Part shown: positions 51,426 to 60,962 of the stretch, piece by piece | Layout of the letters: the number at the start of each line of letters is the position of its first letter | Numbering within the stretch: the stretch's first letter is position 1 | DNA from: Pseudanabaena sp. | Lineage (GTDB): Bacteria > Cyanobacteriota > Cyanobacteriia > Pseudanabaenales > Pseudanabaenaceae | Reading direction: 5' to 3' | Length of the DNA: 64,000 nt | Assembly (NCBI GenBank): GCA_003249015.1 | Contig: QBLS01000007.1 | Span: 1 to 64,000, forward strand | Position numbers and translations under genes: made by a program | Notes under the pieces: model-generated | The model's database searches: none | Seen by the model: the letters and a program-made list of their open reading frames with translations, nothing else | Told to the model about the DNA's origin: nothing

Positions 51426-51838
51426 TTAGTCTAGACTAAGCGTGCGTTCCAACACATCTTTAATAGAATAAATACAATCGGCTGGAAATTCTAGCTCTGT
51501 TTCTTTCTGGGTCTCTAATCTAGCTAACACATAAGTTTCCGCTAACCAGTCATCGGTTAGATACCTTTTCAGACTAGGTCTATCTTTCAAATAACGGGTT
51601 ATATGAAGGCGCTCTCGCTGAATAGTTATTTGCTAACTTCTTGATCTAAGATGCTCTAGATAATCCCATTTAAGTAAGTGATGCATAATAAGCGATCGCG
51701 CTCTCGCTTAGACAAATCGCGCACCTCTTCTACTAAATTTTCAATATCTAACTCCGCGAAACGACCTTCTGATAATAAATCAGCCATCTGCTCAGCCCAA
51801 AGTCCATAATCCTGTTCATATAATACATTCATCGCCAC
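51426..51838 (-). pseudogene. DUF29-family gene, broken by frameshift and stop
   Basis: On the minus strand the frame opens MAMNVLYEQDYGLWAEQMAD and follows DUF29 through EVRDLSKRERDRL. It then runs out of frame (CITYLNGII, stop at 51656). The next frame continues the family: LIMHHLLKWDYLEHL, then an in-frame TAG, then ITIQRERLHITRYLKDRPSL, RYLTDDWLAETYVLARLE and FPADCIYSIKDVLERTLSLD up to 51426. A frameshift, a nonsense codon and perhaps a small deletion around it show a decayed gene. Confidence 0.85.
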
Positions 51839-51904
51839 AACTTCCAGTAAGGCTAATCTCTTTTACTATAGCAACCCTAACTGGTTTACACTTCCGCAAA
51901 TTCA

Positions 51905-51937
51905 ATAAAAAAAGAGAGGCTAATTTTAGCCTCTCTT
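51905..51937 (-). terminator. Rho-independent terminator of the porin gene
   Basis: On the minus strand AAGAGAGGCTA-AAAT-TAGCCTCTCTT is followed by a T run (TTTTTTTATTG). It lies about 50 bases beyond the porin stop. Confidence 0.88.
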
Positions 51938-51990
51938 AATTTGTCTAGTTTTAAATTTAAGCTACTGATTAAGTCAGTAGTTGCTCAAAC

Positions 51991-53628
51991 TTAGAAGGAG
52001 AATGTAGTACGGATGACACCAACGGTTGCAGTACCGTTAGAACTGTTGTTATTTGGGTTGAATACAAAGAATACACCAGGAGTGATGGTGATGTTCTTGG
52101 AAACACGGAAGCGGTAGAGAGCTTCGAGATGGTAGGTTTTTGAATTAAGATTAGCCAAGGCTGTAGATACACTGTTAACTCTTGGGTTACCCTCGAAGCT
52201 GAGAGGTTGACCAAAAATAACTGCTGCAAGGTCGCCTTCGCTAAACAAGTCTTTTGCAGAAAGCGCAGCAGCAAAACTAGTAAAGTTAGCACTCACAGGG
52301 ACAGCACTTGTTGAATCAACAAATGTATACGAACCCCAAGTGTTAAATGTAAACTTCTTGGTAATGTCCCAGATCAAACTACCCGTAATAGTATTGCTCT
52401 TGTATCCAGTAATTCCTAGAGCAGCGGGTAAGCCAAAACCATCTACACCTAACCCAGAAGCCAGACCAACGGAGTTGCCTGAGGTGGTGTAAGCATTGGC
52501 GTAGCCAACTCCAAGAGTTAAGGCATCAGATGGCTTGTAAACCAACTGAGCTGCAGCTTTAGTATCTCCACCAGACACACCACCTCGACCATCAGCAGAA
52601 GCAGCATTAGATGCACTGTAAAGAAGTTCAAGGTTAGCTTGATTGTTGAGTTTGAAATTTAAACCAGCAACTGCTAAGCCTGTAGCCCCACCACCAGATG
52701 CGATACGAATTAGTGGGCTGAAACGACCAAAACGAGAAAGTGTACCTTGGCCATCACTTTCAAGAGGATTTAGAGGGCTAAGTACATCTTCAGGTGCGCC
52801 AATTGGTGCCACGTAGGCTGTAATACTGTCGCCAATAGGAAAGCGATAGAACAAGCGATTAATTTCAAAAGAGTTATCTGTGCGACCACTCTCAAAAGAT
52901 AAACGGCTTGCAGGACCACCGCCAAGAGTTGTAGCAATGTTAGGAGTATTGCTAGCTTGTAAACGGGTTCTCAACAGATCCTTACCAGTAAAACTGGTGT
53001 CAAAGTTCAAACGAACACGATAGCTGAAGATTGTATTGGTTTTGTCGCCAGGACCACCAGAAGGAGTACCGTCAGAAGCAGCAGCAAGACCGAAGATTGC
53101 TTCGCCGCGTAGCTTGGTGGTGGTAGAGAACTGTTGAGCTTCGAGCTTAGCGGTCTTGGCATCAAGAGCATCAACACGACCACGGAGGGTTGCTAGTTCA
53201 GCAGCAAACTCTTCTTGTAACTTTTGTAAGGTTGCGAGGTCTTCTTGAGATACCTTGTCAGCCAAACCTGCGGAGATGATTTCGTTGATTTTGTCTAAGC
53301 AAGCATTTAGACCAGCAGCAAATTCGTAACGGCTTGTGGCTTGGTTGCCACGGTAGGTGCTGTCAGGATAACCAGCGATACAACCGTAGCGCTCGACGAG
53401 AGATTGTAGTGCGGTGAAAGCCCAATCTGTAGGACGGACATCGCTAAGTTGAGATACGGAAGTTACATTTTGAGCGACAGCACTAGAACGTACTAGATTG
53501 TCGCTGTTGATGGAGCGAATAACTTCAGAATTAGTGGAAGATTGAGCATTTGCAGCACCACTGACTAGAGCGGATGCAGCTACAGCAGCAGAAATTGCAA
53601 CGCTGTAATTCTTAAATAAGTTTGTCAT
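51991..53628 (-). CDS. Outer-membrane iron-uptake-type porin with SLH domain
   Basis: A 545-aa outer-membrane protein. Signal peptide (about 1-28, ending ANAQS). An SLH domain (about 58-115, VSQLSDVRPTDWAFTALQSL then SRYEFAAGLNACLD) anchors it to the wall, followed by a coiled coil (about 125-160) and an OprB-like beta-barrel ending with the aromatic residue in GVIRTTFSF. These SLH porins are the main outer-membrane channels of cyanobacteria and are linked to iron or inorganic ion uptake. A strong terminator follows. Confidence 0.92.
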   Translation of the reverse strand: MTNLFKNYSVAISAAVAASALVSGAANAQSSTNSEVIRSINSDNLVRSSAVAQNVTSVSQLSDVRPTDWAFTALQSLVERYGCIAGYPDSTYRGNQATSRYEFAAGLNACLDKINEIISAGLADKVSQEDLATLQKLQEEFAAELATLRGRVDALDAKTAKLEAQQFSTTTKLRGEAIFGLAAASDGTPSGGPGDKTNTIFSYRVRLNFDTSFTGKDLLRTRLQASNTPNIATTLGGGPASRLSFESGRTDNSFEINRLFYRFPIGDSITAYVAPIGAPEDVLSPLNPLESDGQGTLSRFGRFSPLIRIASGGGATGLAVAGLNFKLNNQANLELLYSASNAASADGRGGVSGGDTKAAAQLVYKPSDALTLGVGYANAYTTSGNSVGLASGLGVDGFGLPAALGITGYKSNTITGSLIWDITKKFTFNTWGSYTFVDSTSAVPVSANFTSFAAALSAKDLFSEGDLAAVIFGQPLSFEGNPRVNSVSTALANLNSKTYHLEALYRFRVSKNITITPGVFFVFNPNNNSSNGTATVGVIRTTFSF

Positions 53629-54262
53629 TTAAATTAACATTCCTCACAATGTAACAAGCAGACATTTAGATTAAAAATCTAACCTCTATAAATGTATCAA
53701 CAATTGCAGCAAAAAGTTAAGTGTTGCTGAACACATTGTTGACGTATTCGGTCATTAGTTAATCACATTTGCTTCGATTTTGTTGATTAACCATACCTGA
53801 GGCATAGGTTTCACCAAGTTGAGAAGTGGCATTGTCTACTCACTTGATGTCACTCAGTTTAACTTTCAATTTACAAGGTTGCTTCGACACTCTTGTAAAT
53901 TTAGGTGTTAAGGCATGTTTTTACTAAATAGCTGTGAAATTTGTTATTGGACGTGACTGCTGACTCAATTAGGCTAAAATATTGTGCGTAGGGGAACATT
54001 GTGCAAATTAACTCTACAAATTCGCAAGCAAATTGAAAATATTACGTATAGCAACAGCTAAGTCATGTTATTGAGCCATAAGTGAAGCAATGACTTAGTA
54101 GAGGGCAGTAATTTTCAAGGTTAGTTCGATTTATGTACTTAAATTTAGGTATTCAGATCTGGGCTTGTTGAGTTTTGACATCATGTTTTCCCGCAACTGT
54201 AATATTGCAGAGTGTTACGGTACTGACTTGTTCACCTTAAATAATCGTTCAACCTTCGCCTC
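53629..54262. other. 634-bp divergent spacer: porin and RNB gene
   Basis: The longest spacer in the window and one of the few with no palindrome. It must hold the promoters of both genes and probably a long porin leader. I see no confident Fur box, NtcA site or small ORF. Confidence 0.6.
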
Positions 54263-56608
54263 ATGGAATTCTCGATTACCCAGCTATTAGAAAACTTCTC
54301 CGATGACAAGCTAGTTACGCCTAAGGCGATCGAAAAAAAGTTGGGGATTAGCGATGACAACAAAAGTGTTCGTCGCCTCCAAGTTGCTCTTGATGCGCTT
54401 GAAAAAATTGGCATTCTGGAAAAAGACAAAGGAAGATATCGCCGCATCCAAGAAGAGGGGCTGATCGAAGGACGACTACGTTGTTCGAGTAAGGGGTTTT
54501 GCTTTGCGATTCAAGACTCTGAAGGTGCGGAAGATATTTACGTCAGAGAAAGTCGTCTAAGCAATGCTTGGAATGGCGATCGCGTATTGGTAAGAGTTAC
54601 TAAGGATGGTGTGCGGCGGCGATCGCCTGAGGGTGAAGTTAGGTTAATTCTGGAGCGTTCTAACCCAACCTTACTATCAACCGTGAAACTAGTTGAGGAT
54701 AGCTATCGAGCCGTGCCTTTAGATGATCGCCTATTGTTTGAAGTGGAGTTAGTACCTGATGACGAGACTCCAGATCTCAGTGCAGCACTAGGTAAGTTAG
54801 TGCATTTGGAAATGGTGCGATTTTCTCTGGGTAATCATTTACCTTTGGGGCGAATTTTACAAATTTTGGGAGATGATGCTGAGTCAACTAATGATATTGA
54901 CTTGGTCTGTTGCAAGCATAATTTGCCCCGTAGGTTTAGCGCTAAGGCTTTAACAGCCGCCGCCAGTTTGCCAAGGGGTGTCAGAAAAGCTGACCTCAAG
55001 CATCGCCTAGATTTGCGTAAAACGCTGACTGTCAGAGTTGGTAATGCCTCTGCGATTTCTATAGTAGCTTCCGAATCTGGTTGGGATCTAGGTGTGCATA
55101 TTCCTGACGTGGCTACTTATGTAGGGGCAGGATCTGCTTTAGATATGGAAGCTCGCAAGCGGTTGCGGTCATTTTTCTTGGGCGATACGGTTTTACCGAT
55201 GTTGCCCGAAATGAATGTATTTAATCAACCCGAGTATCTAACGATGTCAGTGTTGATTAAGTTAGATCATGAAGGCAATTTATTATCTTTTGAGATTCAA
55301 CCATCGGCTATTTTGGTGCGGGCTAACCTTAGCTACCAGAGAGCGCAACAGATCTTAGATGGCAAGGATACGGTTGATGAGGATGCGCCTAGCCAAGAGA
55401 TCGATACTGAAGTTGAGGAACTAGTACATCTGATTGCCAAGGTAGGAGCTCTACTGCAAGAGAGTTCTAACGCTATTCGCCTAGTACTGCCTCAGACTCC
55501 TTCTCAGGAAGCCGATGAGGGAGTGAGGGGGATAACGGTGGTTCCCCTAACCCTGCCGATTTCAGGTGCGGTAACAGAAGTGATGATTTTGGCAAATAAG
55601 GCGATCGCCTCTCACTTGCAGTCTTTAGGAATCCCTTCTATCTACCTGCGACAAGTTCCTCCCGATCAAGGTAAGGTCGATGATTGGACAAAGCTGCTCG
55701 AAAGCATGGGAATATCGACTCCTCTAGAGATCCCTGATCAAGTTCAGGTCGCGGATATTCATAATATATTGCAGCAGGTGAATCAGCTTGAGCAGGATAC
55801 AACTCAAGATATTCTCAAGTATCTGCTGCTATCGATGTTTAAAACCAACGAGTACGTACTGACTCCTTCTTTGCATTTTGGATTAGGACTGATTGATCAA
55901 CCCTACGTGCATGGCGTATTTCCTCAAAACCACTATGGAGATTTGTTAATTCAACGAATTCTACATACTGTTTTTGAGGAGGGGCGTGATCGACGCAGTA
56001 TTAGAATTAAGGATGGCGTAAATTTGCGTAGCTCTAGCGCCCATGGACAGGTGAATTGGAGCGTGTTGCCGCCTGAAACTGAGCGTCAGCTAATTGAAGA
56101 TTTAGAGGCTATTGTACTGAAACTAAATCAAGCTGATGCACTGTATCATCGCTCTATTTCAGATCTAGATGGGTTGAGAAAAGCGGAGTTTATGCGATCG
56201 CATACTGGCGAAAATTTCTATGGCATCATCACTAGCGTGCAGTCCTATGGATTTTTTGTGGAAATTGAGTCGCTACTAGTCGAAGGACTAGTCCATGTCA
56301 GCTCTCTTAAGGATGACTGGTATGAGTTCCCGTTAATCAATGGCAAGGGACGTGCAAGGGCTTCGACGCTTTTAGTCGGTCGCCGCAGTGGTCGTCAGTA
56401 TTGTTTGGGCGATCGCGTAAAAGTTCAGGTCAAAGGTGTGGATTACTATCGACAACAGATTGATCTGGTGGCGGTTTCACCCCAATCTACACCTGAAGGC
56501 GATCGCCCCTTACAAGCTGAAATCACCGCTGAATCTAACTCTGATGCCATGTCCAATTCAATGTCTGATGAGGAGATGGAGGATGAATTTGAGTTGGATG
56601 AAGAGTAA
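54263..56608 (+). CDS. RNB-domain protein (Zam-like) lacking catalytic residues
   Basis: A 781-aa member of the RNase II/R family, by length and neighbourhood like Synechocystis Zam (acetazolamide resistance). N-terminal winged helix (about 1-65), cold-shock/OB domains (about 65-200), RNB domain (about 225-600, LGVHIPDVATYVGAGSALDM) and a C-terminal S1 domain (about 640-715, FYGIITSVQSYGFFVEIE). Where active RNases have four Asp (IDxxxxxDxDD), residues 257-270 read VGNASAISIVAS, with none. The SPIRRYxDL segment has become FPQNHYGDL near 551. It should therefore bind RNA but not cleave it. An acidic tail ends the protein. Confidence 0.88.
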   Translation: MEFSITQLLENFSDDKLVTPKAIEKKLGISDDNKSVRRLQVALDALEKIGILEKDKGRYRRIQEEGLIEGRLRCSSKGFCFAIQDSEGAEDIYVRESRLSNAWNGDRVLVRVTKDGVRRRSPEGEVRLILERSNPTLLSTVKLVEDSYRAVPLDDRLLFEVELVPDDETPDLSAALGKLVHLEMVRFSLGNHLPLGRILQILGDDAESTNDIDLVCCKHNLPRRFSAKALTAAASLPRGVRKADLKHRLDLRKTLTVRVGNASAISIVASESGWDLGVHIPDVATYVGAGSALDMEARKRLRSFFLGDTVLPMLPEMNVFNQPEYLTMSVLIKLDHEGNLLSFEIQPSAILVRANLSYQRAQQILDGKDTVDEDAPSQEIDTEVEELVHLIAKVGALLQESSNAIRLVLPQTPSQEADEGVRGITVVPLTLPISGAVTEVMILANKAIASHLQSLGIPSIYLRQVPPDQGKVDDWTKLLESMGISTPLEIPDQVQVADIHNILQQVNQLEQDTTQDILKYLLLSMFKTNEYVLTPSLHFGLGLIDQPYVHGVFPQNHYGDLLIQRILHTVFEEGRDRRSIRIKDGVNLRSSSAHGQVNWSVLPPETERQLIEDLEAIVLKLNQADALYHRSISDLDGLRKAEFMRSHTGENFYGIITSVQSYGFFVEIESLLVEGLVHVSSLKDDWYEFPLINGKGRARASTLLVGRRSGRQYCLGDRVKVQVKGVDYYRQQIDLVAVSPQSTPEGDRPLQAEITAESNSDAMSNSMSDEEMEDEFELDEE

Positions 56609-56613
56609 TAACA

Positions 56614-56646
56614 AAATCAAGAAATGGCGTAGCTATTTCTTGATTT
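56614..56646. repeat. Class C palindrome
   Basis: AAATCAAGAAATGGCGTAGC with its complement, one mismatch, 5 bp after the RNB gene stop. Confidence 0.85.
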
Positions 56647-56821
56647 AAAAACGACTCATGAGATTGTTGTCACGCTTTCATGAGTTTAGATAAACCACTT
56701 GCGGTGCAAGCTTTTACATAATTGTAATCAGGCTATTGGCGATCGCCATAATATTTGGACAATAGTCAGCCAGAAAACAAGCTTATCCTGAATAATCAAT
56801 CCTCGCCGCGAGTTTTCCACC

Positions 56822-58789
56822 ATGTCGCTTTCTCGCTTACTGGTGACTTTATTAAACCGTCTTCAGCCTTCGGCGGAGACGGTTATGCTTGTATCAGCGA
56901 TCGCTGTGGGCTTGATCAGTGGGACTTGTGTAACTTTGTTTCGCAAGTTAATCGCATTTACTGAAGAGCTTTATTGGCATAAGTTAGAGTCTTTTCTAGC
57001 TTCTCAATGGACTTGGGCTATTATCCTCATTCCCCTGTTGGGGGCATTGGTGGTCAGCATCTTGAAATATAGGCTGATTAAGGCGGAAGAGCTAAGTTCA
57101 GGAGGATCTCAAGTAATCTCACGCGATGTAGGACAACTACCCTACGCTCAGATCCCTCTCAAGACGATCGCCGCCGCACTTTCGCTTGGATCGGGTGCTT
57201 CGTTAGGACCAGAAGGACCTAGTGTTGACCTAGGCAGTAACATTGGGTCTTTACTGGGACAAATGTTGCAATTTTCCAGTGAAAGGATTCGTTTGTTGAT
57301 TGGTGCAGGCGGTGCGGCGGGACTAGCGGCGGGTTTTAATGCGCCGATCGCAGGTGTATTTTTTGCCTTGGAAGTATTGCTGCGAGATTCTTACCGTACT
57401 AATAAATCTAGTCCTAACTCCGATGTCAGTGTAGTTGTCATTGCTTCCGTGATTTCGGCTCTAGTTTCGCAGATTAGTCTTGGTGAACGCCCCGCATTTA
57501 GTCTGCCAGTCTATGAAGTTCGTAGTTATTGGGAATTGCCTCTTTACTTGGGGTTGGGGGTGCTTGCTAGTGTGGTGGCGCTACTTTTTAAGAAGGCGAT
57601 CGCCCAAGCAAATAAGTTTTTTGCAGGTCAGTGGCGCATTGCGCCATTTATGGCTAATTTACCAATTCCAGTAAAGCTCTTGATGGGTGGATTTTGTGTT
57701 GGTTTGGTAGCTTTGACCTTCCCAGAGGCGATCGGCATTGGTTATGAAACTGTTGAATCAATTCTGCAAGACACACCATTTACAATTCCTTTGCTGGCTG
57801 TTTTGTTAGTAATTAAGCTATTACTGACCGCAATTAGTTCGGCTAGTGGTTTTGTGGGCGGCATTTTCGCCCCTTCGATTTTTTTGGGCGCAGTTTTAGG
57901 CAGTCTCTATGGTCAAGCGATCGCCAGCTTTTTGCCTGCTTCCGTACCGATCGCTGCTTCCCCAGCCTATGCATTGGTCGGGATGGCGGCTGTCCTAGCT
58001 GGTACAGTTCGCGCTCCTCTTACATCTGTATTATTGCTATTTGAGATGACCCGCGACTATCGAATTGTATTGCCCTTGATGGCGGCGGTGGGGCTTTGTG
58101 CATGGGTGCTTGACCAGACTGATACCTCTAAGGCAAATCGGATGATTATGCAATGGTCGGATCTACCAGCGGATATTGAAGTTTTAGAAAAAATTAAGAT
58201 TGCGGAGGTGATGACCCTTAATCCTGCTTCGATTAAGTACACGATGCCATTGCTGCAAGCCGCCCAGTTCATTACTAGTGGATATCATCACAGCGCCTTG
58301 GTTTTTGATGATGTTAACCATTTACAAGGCATTCTGACTACCCAAGACATTAAAAGGCTAATCTCAGCGCCCGCTAGTGCAGTACCTCTCGAAGATATTA
58401 CGGTACAGAATATCTGTACTCGCGAGGTTATGTGTACCTTTGCTGATGAATCCCTTGCCGAAGCTCTAAAGCGAATGGCAGCTCGAGATCTGCGGCAGAT
58501 GCCTGTGGTCGATCGCCACCAACCTAAGCGTGTGATAGGGATGGTTGATCGCTTAGCCATTACGACCGCTTACAATACGGCATTGACCAAGCGGGCGATC
58601 GCAACAAGGATGACAGCAATTAAATCAGCAGCGATCGTAACTTCTAATAACGGTACAGGTGGTAACAATATTTCTAATGGCATTTCTGGCGGTATTTCTA
58701 GCAATAATGCTAATGACAAGAGCCATGATAAAGACAATAATTTGAATAAGGAAGCAGATATGCAAAGTTCTGAGGCAATTTCCTCATAA
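56822..58789 (+). CDS. ClC-type chloride channel/transporter with CBS domains
   Basis: A 655-aa polytopic membrane protein. ClC signatures: GSGASLGPEGPSVDLG (contains the gating Glu in the GxEGP motif), GAAGLAAGFNAPIAGVFFALE and GGIFAPSIFLGA. Two CBS domains (about 460-575) follow the last helix and may sense nucleotides. The tail (about 600-655) is a low-complexity Asn/Gly/Ser/Asp stretch. Chloride channel or H+/Cl- exchanger cannot be separated by eye. Confidence 0.93.
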   Translation: MSLSRLLVTLLNRLQPSAETVMLVSAIAVGLISGTCVTLFRKLIAFTEELYWHKLESFLASQWTWAIILIPLLGALVVSILKYRLIKAEELSSGGSQVISRDVGQLPYAQIPLKTIAAALSLGSGASLGPEGPSVDLGSNIGSLLGQMLQFSSERIRLLIGAGGAAGLAAGFNAPIAGVFFALEVLLRDSYRTNKSSPNSDVSVVVIASVISALVSQISLGERPAFSLPVYEVRSYWELPLYLGLGVLASVVALLFKKAIAQANKFFAGQWRIAPFMANLPIPVKLLMGGFCVGLVALTFPEAIGIGYETVESILQDTPFTIPLLAVLLVIKLLLTAISSASGFVGGIFAPSIFLGAVLGSLYGQAIASFLPASVPIAASPAYALVGMAAVLAGTVRAPLTSVLLLFEMTRDYRIVLPLMAAVGLCAWVLDQTDTSKANRMIMQWSDLPADIEVLEKIKIAEVMTLNPASIKYTMPLLQAAQFITSGYHHSALVFDDVNHLQGILTTQDIKRLISAPASAVPLEDITVQNICTREVMCTFADESLAEALKRMAARDLRQMPVVDRHQPKRVIGMVDRLAITTAYNTALTKRAIATRMTAIKSAAIVTSNNGTGGNNISNGISGGISSNNANDKSHDKDNNLNKEADMQSSEAISS

Positions 58790-58809
58790 AATTTAGTCAA
58801 AGGAATTGA

Positions 58810-58844
58810 TTTTTGATGGTGCCGTTTCGCCGCACCATCAAAAA
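58810..58844. repeat. Palindrome
   Basis: 13-bp perfect arms TTTTTGATGGTGC around CGTTTCGCC, 20 bp after the ClC stop. It could terminate that gene. Confidence 0.8.
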
Positions 58845-58905
58845 TTTAGTTATTTTCTAAATTGCGTAACCCTAATATCTAGCAAGTAGCTCAAAAAAGG
58901 ATGTC

Positions 58906-59496
58906 ATGGATAGCGAAGAAATACTGATTGAATTTGTAGCAAAAAGCGGCGATCTCGCTCATGGTGAGGCGATTAAATCGATTAACTCTGCCAAAGTTAG
59001 AGATAACATTCAAAAAGTTGCCAATTTTGTGCAGCAAATCGCTGCCGAAAATTCTCAAAGCCACAACAATGGCTTGTCCCTTGATGAAGTAGAAATTTCA
59101 GTCAAGCTTACTGAATCTGGTGAAGTTGTGTTGTTGGGCGATGGTCAAGGTGGTGGGGCAATGACCTTGCGATTTCGCCGAGCCGCGAGAACTGCTGCGA
59201 TCGCCACAAGTTCCACAGAAACCTCACAGAGCGTAAAATCCTCTATAGGGATTGACTACACCAAGTTAAAAGAATTGCTGTCAAATGCTAAGTGGCAAGA
59301 AGCAAATCAAGAAACTTGGAACCTGATGTGCCAAGCTGCTCATAAAAACATGGGATCGGTGCTGTCAGTTGAAGATATTAAGCAAATATCCTGCGATGAC
59401 TTGCAGCTAATCAATAGCTTATGGCAGCAGTATAGTCAGGGACGCTATGGCTTTAGCTCTCAGAACCAAGTTTATATGTCTTCAATACTGGGTTAA
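58906..59496 (+). CDS. Protein with trypco-like N-terminus and truncated GUN4 domain
   Basis: A 196-aa protein. The N-terminal half (about 50-100) has VEISVKLTESGEVVLL and a Gly-rich GDGQGGGAMTLRFRR segment, like small domains that co-occur with peptidases and effectors (trypco/pepco type; from memory). The second half (about 122-196) is the N-terminal part of GUN4 (WQEANQETWNLMCQAA, QISCDDLQLINSLW, GRYGFSSQNQVY), but it stops 60-70 residues too early. The missing GUN4 part has a possible match at the end of the next gene product. Confidence 0.8.
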   Translation: MDSEEILIEFVAKSGDLAHGEAIKSINSAKVRDNIQKVANFVQQIAAENSQSHNNGLSLDEVEISVKLTESGEVVLLGDGQGGGAMTLRFRRAARTAAIATSSTETSQSVKSSIGIDYTKLKELLSNAKWQEANQETWNLMCQAAHKNMGSVLSVEDIKQISCDDLQLINSLWQQYSQGRYGFSSQNQVYMSSILG

Positions 59497-59579
59497 AAGT
59501 AAAAGATAAATCTGCAACTCTAAGCCGATCGCCTCAACTACAAAGGTTCATAAACTTCAAAATTAAAGGCTCTAACACC

Positions 59580-60728
59580 ATGGATCAAGATAAGCAAAAG
59601 CAGATTACAGGATACTTTATTGAAGAAGCGAAAGAGCATCTGCAAACTATCGAATCAGGCTTGCTCAATTTACAAACTCTGATGGGGGATTCAGAAGCAG
59701 TAAATGAAATTTTTCGAGCTGCCCACTCAATTAAGGGTGGAGCGGCAATGCTGGGTTTCAGCAGTATTCAGCACGTCGCCCATAACTTTGAGGACTACTT
59801 CAAAGTTATGCGTGAAAATACAAATTTTCAGGTAGATCAGGATCTTCAAACATTATTTCTGCAAGCTTTTGATAAGTTACAAGAGCTAGTTGAACATCTA
59901 CAAAGTCCCTACGGACTGACCAAGGATGCCGTCGATACGGTAATGGCAGGCTCCGATCAGATTTTTGCTAACCTCAAAACTCATCTTCAAAACTTAATTT
60001 CAGGCAAGGCTGCGGAAGCTAAGCCCATGGCGGCGGCTGGTAGATCCTCTGAGGCTAAAGCGGACACCAGAGAAATGTTGAAGGTGTTTCAATCAGAAGT
60101 GCCGATCAAACTTCGCAATATGCTAGAGCTATTTAAGCAGCCAGACAGCCCACGTAGCCGCCAAAACCTTGAATCCATCTGTGTGCAGCTTCAGCAGATG
60201 GGTGATCGCTTTGGCTTAGAACCATGGGGAACGATGATTCAGACTGTTAAAGTGGCTGTAGCTAATCCAAACAATCAGTTTCGCGCCCTTGCTCCAGTTT
60301 TGATCAAAGAAATTAAGCAAGCTCAAGAGCAGGTTCTAGCTCAAAAGGCGCACCAGATTAAAGCATCATCTAGTTTATTGCAGTTAGTTCCCGCTGGCAT
60401 GGCGCATGAAATTAATGCTCCTAAAGCTGTGCCACTTATGGATTCAGAAGGAACATCGGCTGACGAAGTGAGCAAAATCTTTGGTGCGGTGATTGAAGAA
60501 GATAAAGCAATGAAAGGTTGGCAGATCTTTAGCGATCGTGTGGGTTGGCGGAGAAATGGCACTTGGATTTCCACCAATGCCACCTATGCAGGTGAAAGCC
60601 CTGATGGACATTTCCCAACTCCGATTTGGCTTTCGGCTTGGCATCAGTCCAAAGACAGCAAAGCGAAAGAATTTCAAGCTCAATATGCCGCATTTTTAGC
60701 TAAGCTTGCTAGTTGCAATATTAACTGA
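59580..60728 (+). CDS. HPt-domain protein with GUN4-like C-terminus
   Basis: A 382-aa protein. The N-terminal HPt domain (about 10-115) has the phospho-His in FRAAHSIKGGAAMLGF, as in CheA and PatA-type relay proteins. A middle region (about 155-270) is helical. The last 80 residues hold FSDRVGWRRNGTWISTNATY and ESPDGHFPTPIW, which resemble the C-terminal half of GUN4 (normally GWR...GHLP). It lies 83 bp after the truncated GUN4 gene on the same strand. It is probably a phosphotransfer partner of a sensor kinase encoded elsewhere. Confidence 0.82.
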   Translation: MDQDKQKQITGYFIEEAKEHLQTIESGLLNLQTLMGDSEAVNEIFRAAHSIKGGAAMLGFSSIQHVAHNFEDYFKVMRENTNFQVDQDLQTLFLQAFDKLQELVEHLQSPYGLTKDAVDTVMAGSDQIFANLKTHLQNLISGKAAEAKPMAAAGRSSEAKADTREMLKVFQSEVPIKLRNMLELFKQPDSPRSRQNLESICVQLQQMGDRFGLEPWGTMIQTVKVAVANPNNQFRALAPVLIKEIKQAQEQVLAQKAHQIKASSSLLQLVPAGMAHEINAPKAVPLMDSEGTSADEVSKIFGAVIEEDKAMKGWQIFSDRVGWRRNGTWISTNATYAGESPDGHFPTPIWLSAWHQSKDSKAKEFQAQYAAFLAKLASCNIN

Positions 60729-60847
60729 GAGACTGGCTACTAACTAAAATACCTGCTATCGCTCAGCCAACCTTGGCTGGGGAAAGCCAAAGTTATACCA
60801 ACTTAGTGGAACATTTTTTATTGATAAGCGCCTTGTCAAACAAACCT

Positions 60848-60896
60848 AAGAAATTTTGTAAAAGCTATGTCTTGCAACACTTTTAAAAAAATTCTT
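60848..60896. repeat. Class B palindrome, decayed, with flank module
   Basis: AAGAAATTTTGTAAAAG and CTTTTAAAAAAATTCTT around ATGTCTTGCAACA. The flank module (GGGTTTGAACACAAAGTGCT) follows at 60903-60922. Confidence 0.65.
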
Positions 60897-60962
60897 GGGC
60901 TTGGGTTTGAACACAAAGTGCTGTGAAAGTCTATGGTCTTTACCTTTTAAGGTTTCGTGAAT

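Noticed and set aside
53629-54262. Hidden small gene in the 634-bp spacer
   Set aside because: Six-frame reading shows no convincing start, ribosome binding site or family match.
60341-60683. Minus-strand frames over the HPt gene
   Set aside because: Shadow frames without similarity; the plus frame has clear domains.
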